From the NCBI RefSeq assembly GCF_900111275.1, contig NZ_FOGR01000002.1, positions 310,001 through 374,000 of the forward strand: a DNA stretch of 64,000 nucleotides, read 5' to 3'. The position numbers and the translations under genes are program-made. Below the pieces are notes generated by a model that worked only from the letters and a program-made list of their open reading frames with translations, made no database searches and had not been told where the DNA came from. This DNA is from Rhizobium sp. NFR03. Its GTDB lineage: Bacteria; Pseudomonadota; Alphaproteobacteria; Rhizobiales; Rhizobiaceae. Shown here piece by piece: positions 53,270 through 62,404 of this stretch (positions within the stretch are counted from its first letter, which is position 1; every line of letters begins with the position of its first letter).

Positions 53270-54379
53270 ATGGCACAAAAGGAAAGATCCGCCGAAACGG
53301 CGGCGCTGACATCGGCAATGCGCGACAGGCTCTCGGCTCTCGACGAGCGCTCCGGCGAGGTCTTCCGTCGCATCGTCGAAAGCTATCTCGACAGCGGCGA
53401 GCCGCTGGGCTCCCGCAGCCTGTCGCGCCTTCTGCCGATGTCGCTGTCGCCGGCATCCGTGCGCAACGTGATGAGCGATCTCGAGGATCTCGGGCTGATC
53501 TATTCCCCACACGTCAGCGCCGGGCGCTTGCCGACGCAGATCGGGCTTCGCTTCTTTGTCGACGCCTTCATGCAGGTCGGTAATCTCTCTGCCGAAGATC
53601 GCGCCTCGATCGACCGTCAGGTGAGGCGGAGCGACCGGGATCAGCCCGTGGAGCAATTGTTCAACGAAGCAAGCCAGGTTCTGTCCGGCATGTCGCGCGG
53701 GGCGGGCCTTGTCATCACGGCAAAGAACGACCCTGTCCTCAAGCATGTCGAGTTCATGCGTCTTGCTCCGACAAAGGCATTGGCCGTGCTGGTCGGCGAG
53801 CACGATCAGGTGGAAAACCGGATCATCGAGCTTCCCGCGGGCGTCACGAGTTCGCAGCTGACGGAGGCTGCGAATTTCCTGAACGCGCATTTGGCCGGCC
53901 AGACGCTCGCCGAGGTGCGCGGGCAGTTGCAGAAGGTCAAGGAAACCGTGCGGACCGAGCTCGACGTTCTGTCGCAGGATCTGGTCGAGCGCGGTCTTGC
54001 TAGCTGGTCCGGCGGCGATGCCGACGACAAGAACCCGACGCAGCTGATCGTTCGCGGCCGCGCCAATCTTCTCGAAGGTCTGGCTGGCGCTGAGGATATC
54101 GATCGCCTGCGCATGCTGTTTGATGACCTTGAGAAGAAGGACAGCATGATCGAGCTTCTCAGTCTCGCGGAGACGGGGCCGGGTGTGCGGATCTTCATCG
54201 GGTCGGAGAACAAGCTGTTCTCGCTTTCCGGCTCGTCCCTGATCGTTGCGCCCTACAGGGATGGCGACGACAGGATCATCGGTGCTGTCGGCGTTATCGG
54301 CCCGACGCGGCTGAATTACGCGCGGATCGTTCCCATGGTGGACTATACGGCTCAGCTCATGTCACGTCTTTCACGATAG
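53270..54379 (+). CDS. hrcA: Heat-inducible transcription repressor HrcA
   Basis: A 369-residue repressor of class I heat-shock genes. The start at ATG 53270 ([10 protein letters not shown]) is chosen over upstream starts, which add non-conserved residues. The winged-helix domain contains [40 protein letters not shown] and [23 protein letters not shown]. The C-terminal dimerisation/GAF-like part includes [19 protein letters not shown] and [23 protein letters not shown]. HrcA binds CIRCE operators elsewhere, usually upstream of groESL. 116 bases upstream of grpE. Confidence 0.96.
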   Translation: MAQKERSAETAALTSAMRDRLSALDERSGEVFRRIVESYLDSGEPLGSRSLSRLLPMSLSPASVRNVMSDLEDLGLIYSPHVSAGRLPTQIGLRFFVDAFMQVGNLSAEDRASIDRQVRRSDRDQPVEQLFNEASQVLSGMSRGAGLVITAKNDPVLKHVEFMRLAPTKALAVLVGEHDQVENRIIELPAGVTSSQLTEAANFLNAHLAGQTLAEVRGQLQKVKETVRTELDVLSQDLVERGLASWSGGDADDKNPTQLIVRGRANLLEGLAGAEDIDRLRMLFDDLEKKDSMIELLSLAETGPGVRIFIGSENKLFSLSGSSLIVAPYRDGDDRIIGAVGVIGPTRLNYARIVPMVDYTAQLMSRLSR

Positions 54380-54495
54380 CCGGACCCGATGATGCCCGGG
54401 ACGGCGGGTCGTCGGGCGCAACACCCTTGATTTTTGGCGCCCGAACCTCGATATCGGCATCAAATTCCCGAAACGATCTTGAATGCGGAGACGTC

Positions 54496-55131
54496 ATGAC
54501 CGACGAAACGAACAAACACGGTGCCGAAGCCAGCAAGCCGGCGGAAGATATCGTCACGCCGGCCGAGGCAGATGTGCAAGACATGTTTGAAGACGCCGAT
54601 GAGGCGGCGCAGGCCGAATCCGAAGAGCTGGAGGCCGCAAAGGCGGAAGCGGCAGATTTCCGCGACCGATACATGCGGCTCGCCGCCGATATGGACAATC
54701 TGCGCCGTCGCACGGAGCGCGAGGTCAAGGACGCCAAGTCCTACTCCGTCGCCGGTTTTGCCCGCGACATGCTGGCCGTCTCAGACAATCTCCGGCGCGC
54801 GCTGGATGCTATTCCCGCAGACGTGCGGGCCGGCGCCGATGCGGGCCTCAGCACTCTGATCGAAGGTGTCGAGCTGACCGAGCGCTCCATGCTGTCGGCG
54901 CTTGAGCGCCACGGCGTTCGCAAGCTTGAGCCCGAAGGCCAGAAGTTCGATCCGAACTTCCATCAGGCGATGTTCGAGATCCCCAACCCTGACGTGCCTC
55001 ACAACACGGTCGTTCAGGTCGTCCAGGCCGGCTTCACCATCGGCGAGCGCGTTCTGCGTCCTGCCATGGTCGGCGTCGCCAAGGGCGGACCGAAGGTTGC
55101 CGCTGCCGAAGGCGAAGCCTCGGCCAGCTGA
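54496..55131 (+). CDS. grpE: Nucleotide exchange factor GrpE
   Basis: A 211-residue DnaK co-chaperone. ATG 54496 ([11 protein letters not shown]) follows GCGGAGACGTC; the upstream in-frame extension is rejected. An acidic N-terminal tail leads to the long coiled coil ([39 protein letters not shown]), then the C-terminal beta domain with [14 protein letters not shown] and [19 protein letters not shown]. GrpE releases ADP from DnaK. Linked to hrcA as in other rhizobia. Confidence 0.97.
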   Translation: MTDETNKHGAEASKPAEDIVTPAEADVQDMFEDADEAAQAESEELEAAKAEAADFRDRYMRLAADMDNLRRRTEREVKDAKSYSVAGFARDMLAVSDNLRRALDAIPADVRAGADAGLSTLIEGVELTERSMLSALERHGVRKLEPEGQKFDPNFHQAMFEIPNPDVPHNTVVQVVQAGFTIGERVLRPAMVGVAKGGPKVAAAEGEASAS

Positions 55132-55206
55132 TGATCCACGGAGGCCGGGGAGGGGTGAACAACCTCTCCGGCTTCCAATCTGCCCGCGCTCCTTGCCCTG
55201 GTGCGT

Positions 55207-56457
55207 TTACCCGAACAGCTGCCGAAGGTGGTCGTTGAGAAACACGCCACCGGGATCGAGCTTCTCCCGTAGGGCCTTGAAGTCGCCGGCTTTGGGATAG
55301 AGTTCCGTCACGTCATCGCCTGTCAGAAAGTGCAGCTTTCCCCAGTGCGGCCGCGAGCCGAACTGCCGCAGGATGGCATCGACGTCCGAAAGATACGCCC
55401 AGTAGTCGGTTCCGGGCTCGCCGGAGACGGAGAGGGTGATCGAATCCTGTTCGAAGAACGGGCTGATCCAGCCGGGATCGCCAGCCGTGAAGCGATATTC
55501 GATCGGATAGATGCATGTCGGGTGTTTGGTGAGCATCAGCTCGCGCACCGCCCGGCAGGCCTCCTTGCCGTGTTGCACGGGCACGGCATATTCCAGCTCG
55601 TGGAAATTCGGCACATATTCGATCGGATAGATTTCCGAGGAATAGGCGATCTTCTCGAATCCCCGTTCCATCGGTTCCGCGTTCGTGATGTCGATGACCT
55701 TCATCTCGCAGACGTCGGAAACGCTTTGCGTGGTCGAGACCGGTGCGGTGTCCGGCAGGCAGTAGCAGTGCCGGCTCTCCGGCACAGGGCACCAGAAGAA
55801 GCCGAAATGCCGATGCCGGGCGGCGAGGTCGTCATGTTGCTCCATGCATTCGTCGAAGGTGCAGCGCCAGAGCGTCTCGTGCAGGCGGTAGCTGTCCATG
55901 GCCTGCAGAGTGATCTCCGAGATCACGCCCAGCATTCCGATAGAAACACGAGCAGCGTTCAGAAGGTCTGGATTGCTTTCGTCCGCGATCAGGATGCTGC
56001 CATCCGGCTGGACGATCCGCATGCCAACGATCTGCGACGCCATGTTGCCGAGCGTTGCACCGGTGCCATGCGTGCCGGTCGTAAGAGCGCCCGCCAGCGC
56101 TTGGCTGTCGATGTCGCCCTGGTTTATCAGCGAGAGGCCGTTCTCCTTCAGCACCTTGCCGAGCGCGTTGATGGTGGTTCCTGCCGAAACGGAGACGCGC
56201 TTGCGCTCCCGGTCGATACCCGTCACCCCCTGCATGCCCGACAGCGTCAGGTGGAGGCCGCTGGTGAGGGCTACGGGCGTGAAAGAGTGGCCGGAGCCGG
56301 CGCAGCGCACAGCCATTCCCTCTCCTGCTGCCGTCCGCACCATGTCCGAGAGTTCCGCCTCGCTGCCGGGTGCGCCACGGGCTCGCACCACGCAGGCCTG
56401 ATTTCCGACCCAGTTGCGCCAGAGGCCACCGGTCTGTCTCGATATCGTCGTGTCCAT
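55207..56457 (-). CDS. FAD-binding oxidoreductase of the D-arabinono-1,4-lactone oxidase family
   Basis: A 416-residue protein starting at 56457 (MDTTISRQTGGLW); the frame is open upstream inside the SDR gene. The VAO-type FAD domain has GMAVRCAGSGHSFTPVALTSG, where the His of GSGHS is the usual site of covalent flavin attachment, then GTHGTGATLGNMASQI. The C-terminal ALO domain shows GSRPHWGKLHF, the family signature. Such enzymes oxidise aldono-lactones or alditols with O2. The exact substrate is unknown. It follows the SDR gene by 11 bases. Confidence 0.9.
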   Translation of the reverse strand: MDTTISRQTGGLWRNWVGNQACVVRARGAPGSEAELSDMVRTAAGEGMAVRCAGSGHSFTPVALTSGLHLTLSGMQGVTGIDRERKRVSVSAGTTINALGKVLKENGLSLINQGDIDSQALAGALTTGTHGTGATLGNMASQIVGMRIVQPDGSILIADESNPDLLNAARVSIGMLGVISEITLQAMDSYRLHETLWRCTFDECMEQHDDLAARHRHFGFFWCPVPESRHCYCLPDTAPVSTTQSVSDVCEMKVIDITNAEPMERGFEKIAYSSEIYPIEYVPNFHELEYAVPVQHGKEACRAVRELMLTKHPTCIYPIEYRFTAGDPGWISPFFEQDSITLSVSGEPGTDYWAYLSDVDAILRQFGSRPHWGKLHFLTGDDVTELYPKAGDFKALREKLDPGGVFLNDHLRQLFG

Positions 56458-56468
56458 GACGGGTCCTT

Positions 56469-57248
56469 TCAGACGGCGGTGAAGCCATTGTCGACGAAGA
56501 GATGCGTGCCGTTGATGAAGCTTGCCTCGTCGCTGGCGAGAAACAATGCGGCGCGCGCCACCTCGATCGGCTCGCAGAGGCGCCCTTGCTGCGCGGCGAT
56601 GGCGGCATCCGAGACGTCGATTCCATACTTGGCGAGTCCGACCAGTTCGCGCTTGCCATGGTCGGTGGCGATGAAGCCCGGGCAGACGGCGTTGGAGCGG
56701 ATGTTCCGGTCGCGGAATTCCACCGCGATGGCGCGGGCAAACATATGGCAGGCGCCCTTCGTCGTGTCGTAGAGCACCTCCATCGGCGTCGCGGCAACGG
56801 CTGATATCGATGAGGTCGAGACGATGCTGCCGCCGCCAGCCGCGATCATGCCCGGTAGCACGGCCTTGGTCATCAGGAACATGGAGCGGACGTTGACCGC
56901 CATCAGCCGGTCCCATTCGTCCTCCTCCGTTTCGAGAAACGGTCCGACGGCGAGGATGCCGGCATGATTGAAGAGAACGGTGATCGCTCCGAAAGCGGCC
57001 TCGACGGCTTTGACCGCCGCGGTGACGTCGCGTGAGACGGACACGTCGGCCGGCGCGAAGATCGCTTCACCACCGGCGGCACGAATGCCCGCAGCAACCT
57101 CTTCGCCGCGGCTCGACGGCAGATCGACGATGCCGACCTTAGCCCCTTCCCGAGCGAAGAGCTCCGACGCCGCAAGGCCGCAGCCGCCGGCACCGCCGCT
57201 GATGAGGGCAATCTTGCCCGCCAATCGTCCCGAACCCGTTCCGGCCAT
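56469..57248 (-). CDS. Short-chain dehydrogenase/reductase
   Basis: A 259-residue classical SDR. Cofactor motif ISGGAGGCGLAASELF (GGxxGxG), NHAGIL (NAG-type), catalytic Ser in IVSTSSISAVAA and the YxxxK pair in YDTTKGACHMFARA. VDLP at the end of beta-2 suggests NAD rather than NADP. The C-terminus FINGTHLFVDNGFTAV is standard. It is the first gene of a pair with the lactone-oxidase-like flavoprotein, so the two may oxidise a sugar or polyol in sequence. Confidence 0.93.
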   Translation of the reverse strand: MAGTGSGRLAGKIALISGGAGGCGLAASELFAREGAKVGIVDLPSSRGEEVAAGIRAAGGEAIFAPADVSVSRDVTAAVKAVEAAFGAITVLFNHAGILAVGPFLETEEDEWDRLMAVNVRSMFLMTKAVLPGMIAAGGGSIVSTSSISAVAATPMEVLYDTTKGACHMFARAIAVEFRDRNIRSNAVCPGFIATDHGKRELVGLAKYGIDVSDAAIAAQQGRLCEPIEVARAALFLASDEASFINGTHLFVDNGFTAV

Positions 57249-57357
57249 GCGCTCTCGTCTCCCGTTTGTCGAACGGGAGTATTCACCCGGAGCCGGGCGC
57301 TGTCGATATCAACGTGGAGGCAGGACGAAAAAGATCAGACCAAGCCTGCGTCGAACA

Positions 57358-57822
57358 TCAGGCCGCGTTGGAGGTCTGGTCGTCGCTGAGGAATGTGTAG
57401 ATGGCCGAGGCGGACTCGGTACCACGCAGGCGGGCGACCATGTCGGGATCGCGCAACACGCGTGCAATACGCGACAGCGCCTTCAGGTGGTCGGCACCAG
57501 CGCCTTCCGGAGCAAGCAGCAGGAAGACGAGGTCGACCGGTTGATCGTCCAGTGCCTCGAAATCCACGGGCGTTTCAAGCCGCGCGAAAATGCCGACGAT
57601 GGCGGTAACGCCGGGAAGCTTGCCATGCGGAATGGCGATGCCATTACCGACACCCGTCGAGCCCAGCCGCTCGCGCTGCAGAATGACGTCGAAGATCTCG
57701 CGCTCGGGCAGGCCGGTCAGCTTGGAAGCCTTGATGGCCAGTTCCTGAAGCAATTGCTTCTTGGACTGGACCCGAACGCTCGGAAATATCGCATCTTGCT
57801 GCAGCAGACCTGCCAATGCCAT
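57358..57822 (-). CDS. ptsN: Nitrogen-related PTS enzyme IIA (EIIA-Ntr)
   Basis: A 154-residue EIIA of the fructose/mannitol superfamily. The phosphorylated histidine lies in GNGIAIPHGKLPGV; SKKQLLQELAIKASKLTGL and VDLVFLLLAPEGAGADHLKAL are further family stretches. It ends a regulatory phosphorelay (EI-Ntr, NPr) that controls potassium and nitrogen/carbon responses and does not transport sugar. Conserved rpoN-hpf-ptsN order supports the call. 259 bases separate it from hpf. Confidence 0.96.
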   Translation of the reverse strand: MALAGLLQQDAIFPSVRVQSKKQLLQELAIKASKLTGLPEREIFDVILQRERLGSTGVGNGIAIPHGKLPGVTAIVGIFARLETPVDFEALDDQPVDLVFLLLAPEGAGADHLKALSRIARVLRDPDMVARLRGTESASAIYTFLSDDQTSNAA

Positions 57823-57938
57823 GTTGTCTTACCTTGTTGACAGGGTCGCATCAGGCGGCACGACGTGCCGGCCCTGCGGCCCATTTCCCTCGATGCTCGA
57901 CAGGCTTCTCCCCGTGCCTGCCGTTCACCGTCGATAAC

Positions 57939-57966
57939 GAGGCGGCCGCTTCTCGCGCGCCGCCTC
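57939..57966 (-). terminator. Hairpin between hpf and ptsN
   Basis: GAGGCGGC (57939-57946) and GCCGCCTC (57959-57966) form a perfect 8-bp stem with a 12-base loop. No T-run on the transcribed side, so it may partially attenuate read-through into ptsN. The rest of 57823-58081 shows nothing else. Confidence 0.3.
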
Positions 57967-58081
57967 GCTTGTCATGACCGGCTGCCGTAAGACGAAATGT
58001 CCCGGGCTGGCGCGATCTCTGTTTCATGCTCCGTCCAGATCGCCGTGTCGTGGCGATCCGGAAGCGGCGCTTTGTGCTACG

Positions 58082-58654
58082 TCAGTTCTTCATGCTGGCG
58101 GCGTCGATCCAGCCGATATTCCCATCCGTCCGGCGATAGACGATGTTGAGTTCGTCATTGCCCGGATTGCGGAACATCAGCACCGGATTGTCCGTCATAT
58201 CGAGCGCCATGACGGCATTCGCCACCGACATGGTCCGGATCTGCTTGGAGCTTTCCGCAACGATCGTCGGTGCGTAATCCTCCGGCAGTTCGTCCTCTTC
58301 GTCCGGCACGGAGTCCATCACGGTATAGGCGACTTCGAGGCCCGCATGACCACTGCCATTGTGGTGATCCTTCAGCCTGCGCTTGTACCGCCGAATGCGC
58401 TTTGCGATCCGTTCCGATGCCGCGTCGAATGCGGCCTGCGGCTCGGTCGCCTCGCCGTTCGCATGCAACGTAGCGCCCGTGTCGAGGTGGATCATGCAGT
58501 CCGCGCTGAAACGCGGTCCCGACTTCACCACCGTGACCTGGCTCGAATACCCTCCGTCAAAATACTTGGTGACCGCCTGAGCGATCTGGTCCTCGATTCG
58601 AAGACGAAAGCTCTCGCCGATTTCCATATGTTTACCGGATACACGCACACTCAT
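58082..58654 (-). CDS. hpf: Ribosome hibernation promoting factor, long form
   Basis: A 190-residue protein starting MSVRVSGKHMEIGESFRLRI. The N-terminal ~100 residues form the S30AE/YfiA domain that binds the 30S decoding site (AFDAASERIAKRIRRYKRRL basic helix). The C-terminal ~60 residues (SVANAVMALDMTDNPVLMFR, GNIGWIDAAS) are the long-form dimerisation domain that pairs 70S ribosomes into 100S. It lies between rpoN and ptsN, the conserved order. Expected to be stationary-phase induced. Confidence 0.96.
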   Translation of the reverse strand: MSVRVSGKHMEIGESFRLRIEDQIAQAVTKYFDGGYSSQVTVVKSGPRFSADCMIHLDTGATLHANGEATEPQAAFDAASERIAKRIRRYKRRLKDHHNGSGHAGLEVAYTVMDSVPDEEDELPEDYAPTIVAESSKQIRTMSVANAVMALDMTDNPVLMFRNPGNDELNIVYRRTDGNIGWIDAASMKN

Positions 58655-58895
58655 GGAGTTTCCTCTCTTTCATGATTTGCGCATCCAGTTTATTCCAAGC
58701 GCCTTCTACCTCCAAGCCTTTCACGCAGCCGTTTTCACTTTGCATGTGATCGGCGATGTCAGGGGAGGGGAAAATGGAGCCCATCATTCATGACTGTCGG
58801 CGCGCCCTATAAGCGGGCTGCCGCTAAATGTCAATGAAAGCTTAACATCCGCTGCGTGTCGTCGGTGCTGCAGTGCACGCGGCTGATCTCTTCGG

Positions 58896-60437
58896 TCAGG
58901 CGGAAGCCTTTGCCATGGCGCGTTTTTCCCGCCGACGCTGCACGGACGAGGGGATATTCATCGCTTCACGATATTTTGCGACCGTCCGACGTGCGAGATC
59001 GACACCACCCTTCTTGAGGATCTCCACGATGTCGTCATCCGACAGCACGGCTTCCGGGCTCTCAAGGACGATCATGTTGCGGATACGGTGGCGAACAGAC
59101 TCCGCCGAATGCCCGTCTCCACCCTCTGCCGAGCCGATCGAGACCGTGAAGAAATATTTCAGCTCGAACAGGCCGCGCGGCGTCAGCATATATTTATTGG
59201 AGGTGACGCGGCTGACGGTCGACTCGTGCATCTTGATCGCGTCGGCGATGGTCTTGAGGTTGAGCGGACGCAGGTGATCGACGCCGTTGACAAGGAAGGC
59301 GTCCTGCTGGCGGACGATTTCGGTTGCCACCTTCATGATGGTCTTGGCTCGCTGGTCGAGGCTTCGGGTCAGCCAGTTGGCGGTCTGGAGGCACTCGGAC
59401 AGGAAGGCATGGTCGCCGCTGTTCTTCGGTGCATGCCGCGAAACCGTCGTGTAGTAGACCTGATTGACGAGCACCCGCGGCAGTGTCTCCGGGTTCAGTT
59501 CAACGGCCCATGTTCCGTCCGGCGCGGCGCGCACGACAATGTCCGGCACGATCGCCTCGCAGGGCGTCATCTCGAAGCTGGTGCCGGGCTTTGGATCGAG
59601 CTTGCGGATTTCGCCCAGCATATCGATCAGGTCTTCCTCGTCGACGCCGCAAAGCTTCTTCAGCGTCGCGAAATCCCGTCGGGCGAGCAGTTCGAGATTG
59701 CCGATAAGGGCCGACATCGCCGGATCAAGCCGGTTCTTCTGGCGCAGCTGGATCGCCAGACACTCGCTGAGGCTGCGGGCGAAGACACCGGGCGGATCGA
59801 ACCGCTGCAGGGTGGCGAGCACCGCCTCGACATCGCATGCCGTGCAGCCGAGCCGGTCGGCCGTTTCGGCCATATCCGCATGCAGATAGCCCGCATCATC
59901 AAGCTGGTCGATCAGCGTTTGTGCGATCAGCCGGTCGCGGGCGCCGTGAATGCTGAGGATCAGCTGCTCGTTCAGGACGTCGCGCAAGGTCAGCCTGTTG
60001 GCGACGAAATCCTCAAGGTCGTAGCCGTCGCTGGTCTCCCCGTCTCCCCCGCCGGACATGGATTTCCACTGGCTGAGCAGCTCCGGCGCATCGGCGCGCT
60101 GCGGGGCTGTGTCGTCCGGGAAGACGTTTTCGAAACTGGCGTCGAGCGTCTCGCTCATACGCAGGGAATCGTCGCGCGTCGTGCCGTCATAGACGTCGGT
60201 CAGGCCGGAAAAATTGTCGGTCTCGCGGCTCTCGGTCGGCATGTCCTCGCGCAGTCCTTCGACCGGCTGGTCGGCTTCCGAGATGAATTCGAGGAGGGGG
60301 TTCTTCTCGACCTCCTGCTCGATGAACTGCGTCAGTTCGAAATGCGTCATCTGCAGCAGCTGGATCGACTGCATCAGCTGCGGCGTCATGGCCAGTGTCT
60401 GGGACTGGCGCAGATACAGGCTGGCCGAAAGTGCCAT
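58896..60437 (-). CDS. rpoN: RNA polymerase sigma-54 factor
   Basis: A 513-residue sigma-54. Region I is the Gln/Leu-rich activator-binding segment (LRQSQTLAMTPQLMQSIQLL), region II is acidic, and region III contains the core-binding part and the HTH (LKTIADAIKMHESTVSRVTSNKYM, split). The RpoN box ARRTVAKYRE near the C-terminus is intact and recognises the -24 element. Full length for alphaproteobacteria. It would transcribe nitrogen, dicarboxylate and other enhancer-dependent genes. 241 bases separate it from hpf. Confidence 0.98.
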   Translation of the reverse strand: MALSASLYLRQSQTLAMTPQLMQSIQLLQMTHFELTQFIEQEVEKNPLLEFISEADQPVEGLREDMPTESRETDNFSGLTDVYDGTTRDDSLRMSETLDASFENVFPDDTAPQRADAPELLSQWKSMSGGGDGETSDGYDLEDFVANRLTLRDVLNEQLILSIHGARDRLIAQTLIDQLDDAGYLHADMAETADRLGCTACDVEAVLATLQRFDPPGVFARSLSECLAIQLRQKNRLDPAMSALIGNLELLARRDFATLKKLCGVDEEDLIDMLGEIRKLDPKPGTSFEMTPCEAIVPDIVVRAAPDGTWAVELNPETLPRVLVNQVYYTTVSRHAPKNSGDHAFLSECLQTANWLTRSLDQRAKTIMKVATEIVRQQDAFLVNGVDHLRPLNLKTIADAIKMHESTVSRVTSNKYMLTPRGLFELKYFFTVSIGSAEGGDGHSAESVRHRIRNMIVLESPEAVLSDDDIVEILKKGGVDLARRTVAKYREAMNIPSSVQRRREKRAMAKASA

Positions 60438-60968
60438 AAACGCAAAACTCCCCTACCGCAGACATCTCAAGACCGGAAACGGCCTTGTGACCTGTCTATC
60501 AGCTCAAAGCGATGAAGCCGTCTCGCCGTCGTGAAGGAGGTCGATCAGCGGTCCCGATATCCGGTGCACTGCTCGCTCTGACGCAAAATCTTGCCCTGCT
60601 CTCTAAACTGGCCCGAAAATTGCCTATTAAAAAGGTTTGGTCAAGCGGCTGTCGTAAATTTGATAAGATTGCCGCCTGTAAGAGCATCTTCCCGGAGCAA
60701 AACAGCGTAGCGCCTGGATCGTGTGATCCGATGTGCACCGTGGTCTCCGTCGCTGCCAACAAAGCGTCAAGGACGCCAAGGCATCGGAAGATGTTGGAAC
60801 ATTTTATATCCGATGGCGCGGCCCCCCGCGTCATCGATGGATGAACGTCGCCCAATCGCCATGCAACGTCAAGGGGGAGGCAGCGTCAATGAAGAATTGC
60901 AGCAGCGCCTCGCGCGGGCACGGGAAAGCCAGCCTCGGCAATGCGGAAGAGTGCGGCACGCACGGTCC
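60438..60968. other. Intergenic region upstream of rpoN (531 bp)
   Basis: No gene I can support. Short open frames here have no family features. An A/T-rich patch at 60610-60645 stands out from the G+C-rich surroundings; on the minus strand it reads TTGACC (60643-60638) and, 17 bases on, AATTTT (60620-60615), a possible rpoN promoter about 180 bases upstream of the start codon. No terminator for lptB was recognised. Confidence 0.45.
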
Positions 60969-61805
60969 CTAAAGGCTGAAATTATCGCCGAGATAGAGCC
61001 GGCGCACATCCGGATTGTTGACGATATCGTTGGCACGACCATGGGTGAGCACTTCGCCCGCATGGATGATATAGGCACGGTCGATCAGGCCCAGCGTCTC
61101 CCGGACATTGTGGTCCGTGATAAGAACCCCGATGCCCCGCGAGGTGAGATGGCGCACCAGCGCCTGAATGTCTGCGACCGAGATGGGATCGACACCTGCA
61201 AAGGGTTCGTCGAGCAGCATGAAGGTCGGGTCCGTCGCAAGCGCGCGCGCAATTTCCAGCCGCCGCCGTTCGCCGCCCGACAGCGAGATCGCGGCCGCCT
61301 TGCGCAGATGCGTGATGTTGAATTCGTCGAGCAGCGCGTTCAGCTTGGCGTCCTGCGCTGCACGTTTGGGCTCGTGCAGCTCCAGCACGGCGCGGATATT
61401 GTCCTCCACCGAGAGCCCACGGAATATCGAGGCTTCCTGCGGCAGATAGCCGACGCCGAGCCGCGCCCGGCGATACATCGGCATGGAGGTGACGTTGTTG
61501 CCGTTGATCTCGATGGTGCCCTCGTCAACAGGAACAAGGCCGGTGATCATGTAGAAACAGGTGGTTTTGCCGGCACCGTTCGGCCCGAGAAGGCCGACGG
61601 CCTCGCCGCGCCGCACCACCAGGGACACGCCGTTCACCACCCTGCGGTCGCGATAGCTCTTGGTCAGGCCACGCGCGATCAGCGTGCCGTCGTAGCGTGC
61701 CTTGTCCTCGGGTGACCTGTCATCGAAGACGGCGGTGCCGGGATCCTTGGCATGGGAGATGTCGGCCGGCTCGGCGCCGCGCTTGCGCTTGAAGGAAATG
61801 TTCAC
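60969..61805 (-). CDS. lptB: LPS export ABC transporter ATP-binding protein
   Basis: A 278-residue ATPase. The GTG at 61805 (VNISFKRKRGAE) avoids overlap with lptA, which ends 14 bases upstream; it lacks a clear Shine-Dalgarno site, so coupling is likely. After a ~35-residue rhizobial N-terminal extension, the domain has Walker A GPNGAGKTT, Q-loop LPQEASIFRGL, signature LSGGERRR, Walker B FMLLDEPFAGVD and the switch His in ITDHNVRET. LptB2FGC drives lipopolysaccharide from the inner membrane. Confidence 0.96.
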   Translation of the reverse strand: MNISFKRKRGAEPADISHAKDPGTAVFDDRSPEDKARYDGTLIARGLTKSYRDRRVVNGVSLVVRRGEAVGLLGPNGAGKTTCFYMITGLVPVDEGTIEINGNNVTSMPMYRRARLGVGYLPQEASIFRGLSVEDNIRAVLELHEPKRAAQDAKLNALLDEFNITHLRKAAAISLSGGERRRLEIARALATDPTFMLLDEPFAGVDPISVADIQALVRHLTSRGIGVLITDHNVRETLGLIDRAYIIHAGEVLTHGRANDIVNNPDVRRLYLGDNFSL

Positions 61806-61819
61806 GGTCTGGGGCTGCG

Positions 61820-62398
61820 TCAGTTGGTCTTCTGGGATTTCGGATCGAGCTGGATCTGGACGCGGCCGCCGCAGGAATCGAGCTGAGCCTCTCCGGTTTC
61901 CATCTGCACATTCAGCTGGCACCCGCTGAACACGTTCTTGCCTTCCGACAGCACGACCTGCTTGCCCTTGAGCACGAGCGTCTGCGCGGCCATGTTGAAC
62001 TGGCCACTATCGGCCGTGGCCTGCTGCGTACCCGACTGCAGGAACACCTTGTTGTCGACCTCGATCCGGTCGATTTCGGCATTGCCGCCTGAAATCGAAC
62101 CGCCGCCGGACTTGTAATAGACAACCATGCTGCCCGCCTGCAGCGTCGTCGCGCCCTGCACGACCTTCACGTTACCGGTGAAGATCGCCTTGCTCTCGGG
62201 ATCCTTGATTTCGAGCTTGTCGCTCTCGATCTGGATCGGCTGATCGTTGGAAAGCTTCATGCCGCTCATCCGGCTTTTCTGCTGGGCAGACGCCGGAGCG
62301 AGGGTCAGGCAGAGACAGGCCAGCGATGATGCGAGGAGGCCGGCGAGGGGAAGGCTGCGGCGGGGGAGGGAGGCATGGAGGGTCGACATGGGCTGCAC
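61820..62398 (-). CDS. lptA: LPS transport periplasmic protein LptA
   Basis: A 192-residue periplasmic protein with a signal peptide (PLAGLLASSLACLCLTLAPASA). The GTG at 62398 is chosen because AGGA lies just upstream; an ATG at 62389 is an alternative. The OstA-type beta-jellyroll shows PIQIESDKLEIKDPESKAIFTG and NVKVVQGATTLQAGSMVVYY, with two Cys (FSGCQ, DSCGG) toward the end. LptA bridges LptC and LptD to carry LPS across the periplasm. 6 bases after lptC. Confidence 0.93.
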   Translation of the reverse strand: MQPMSTLHASLPRRSLPLAGLLASSLACLCLTLAPASAQQKSRMSGMKLSNDQPIQIESDKLEIKDPESKAIFTGNVKVVQGATTLQAGSMVVYYKSGGGSISGGNAEIDRIEVDNKVFLQSGTQQATADSGQFNMAAQTLVLKGKQVVLSEGKNVFSGCQLNVQMETGEAQLDSCGGRVQIQLDPKSQKTN

Positions 62399-62404
62399 CG
62401 GGTC

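Noticed and set aside
60512-60844. 110-codon plus-strand frame in the rpoN upstream gap
   Set aside because: No ribosome-binding site, no known domain and biased composition; treated as non-coding.
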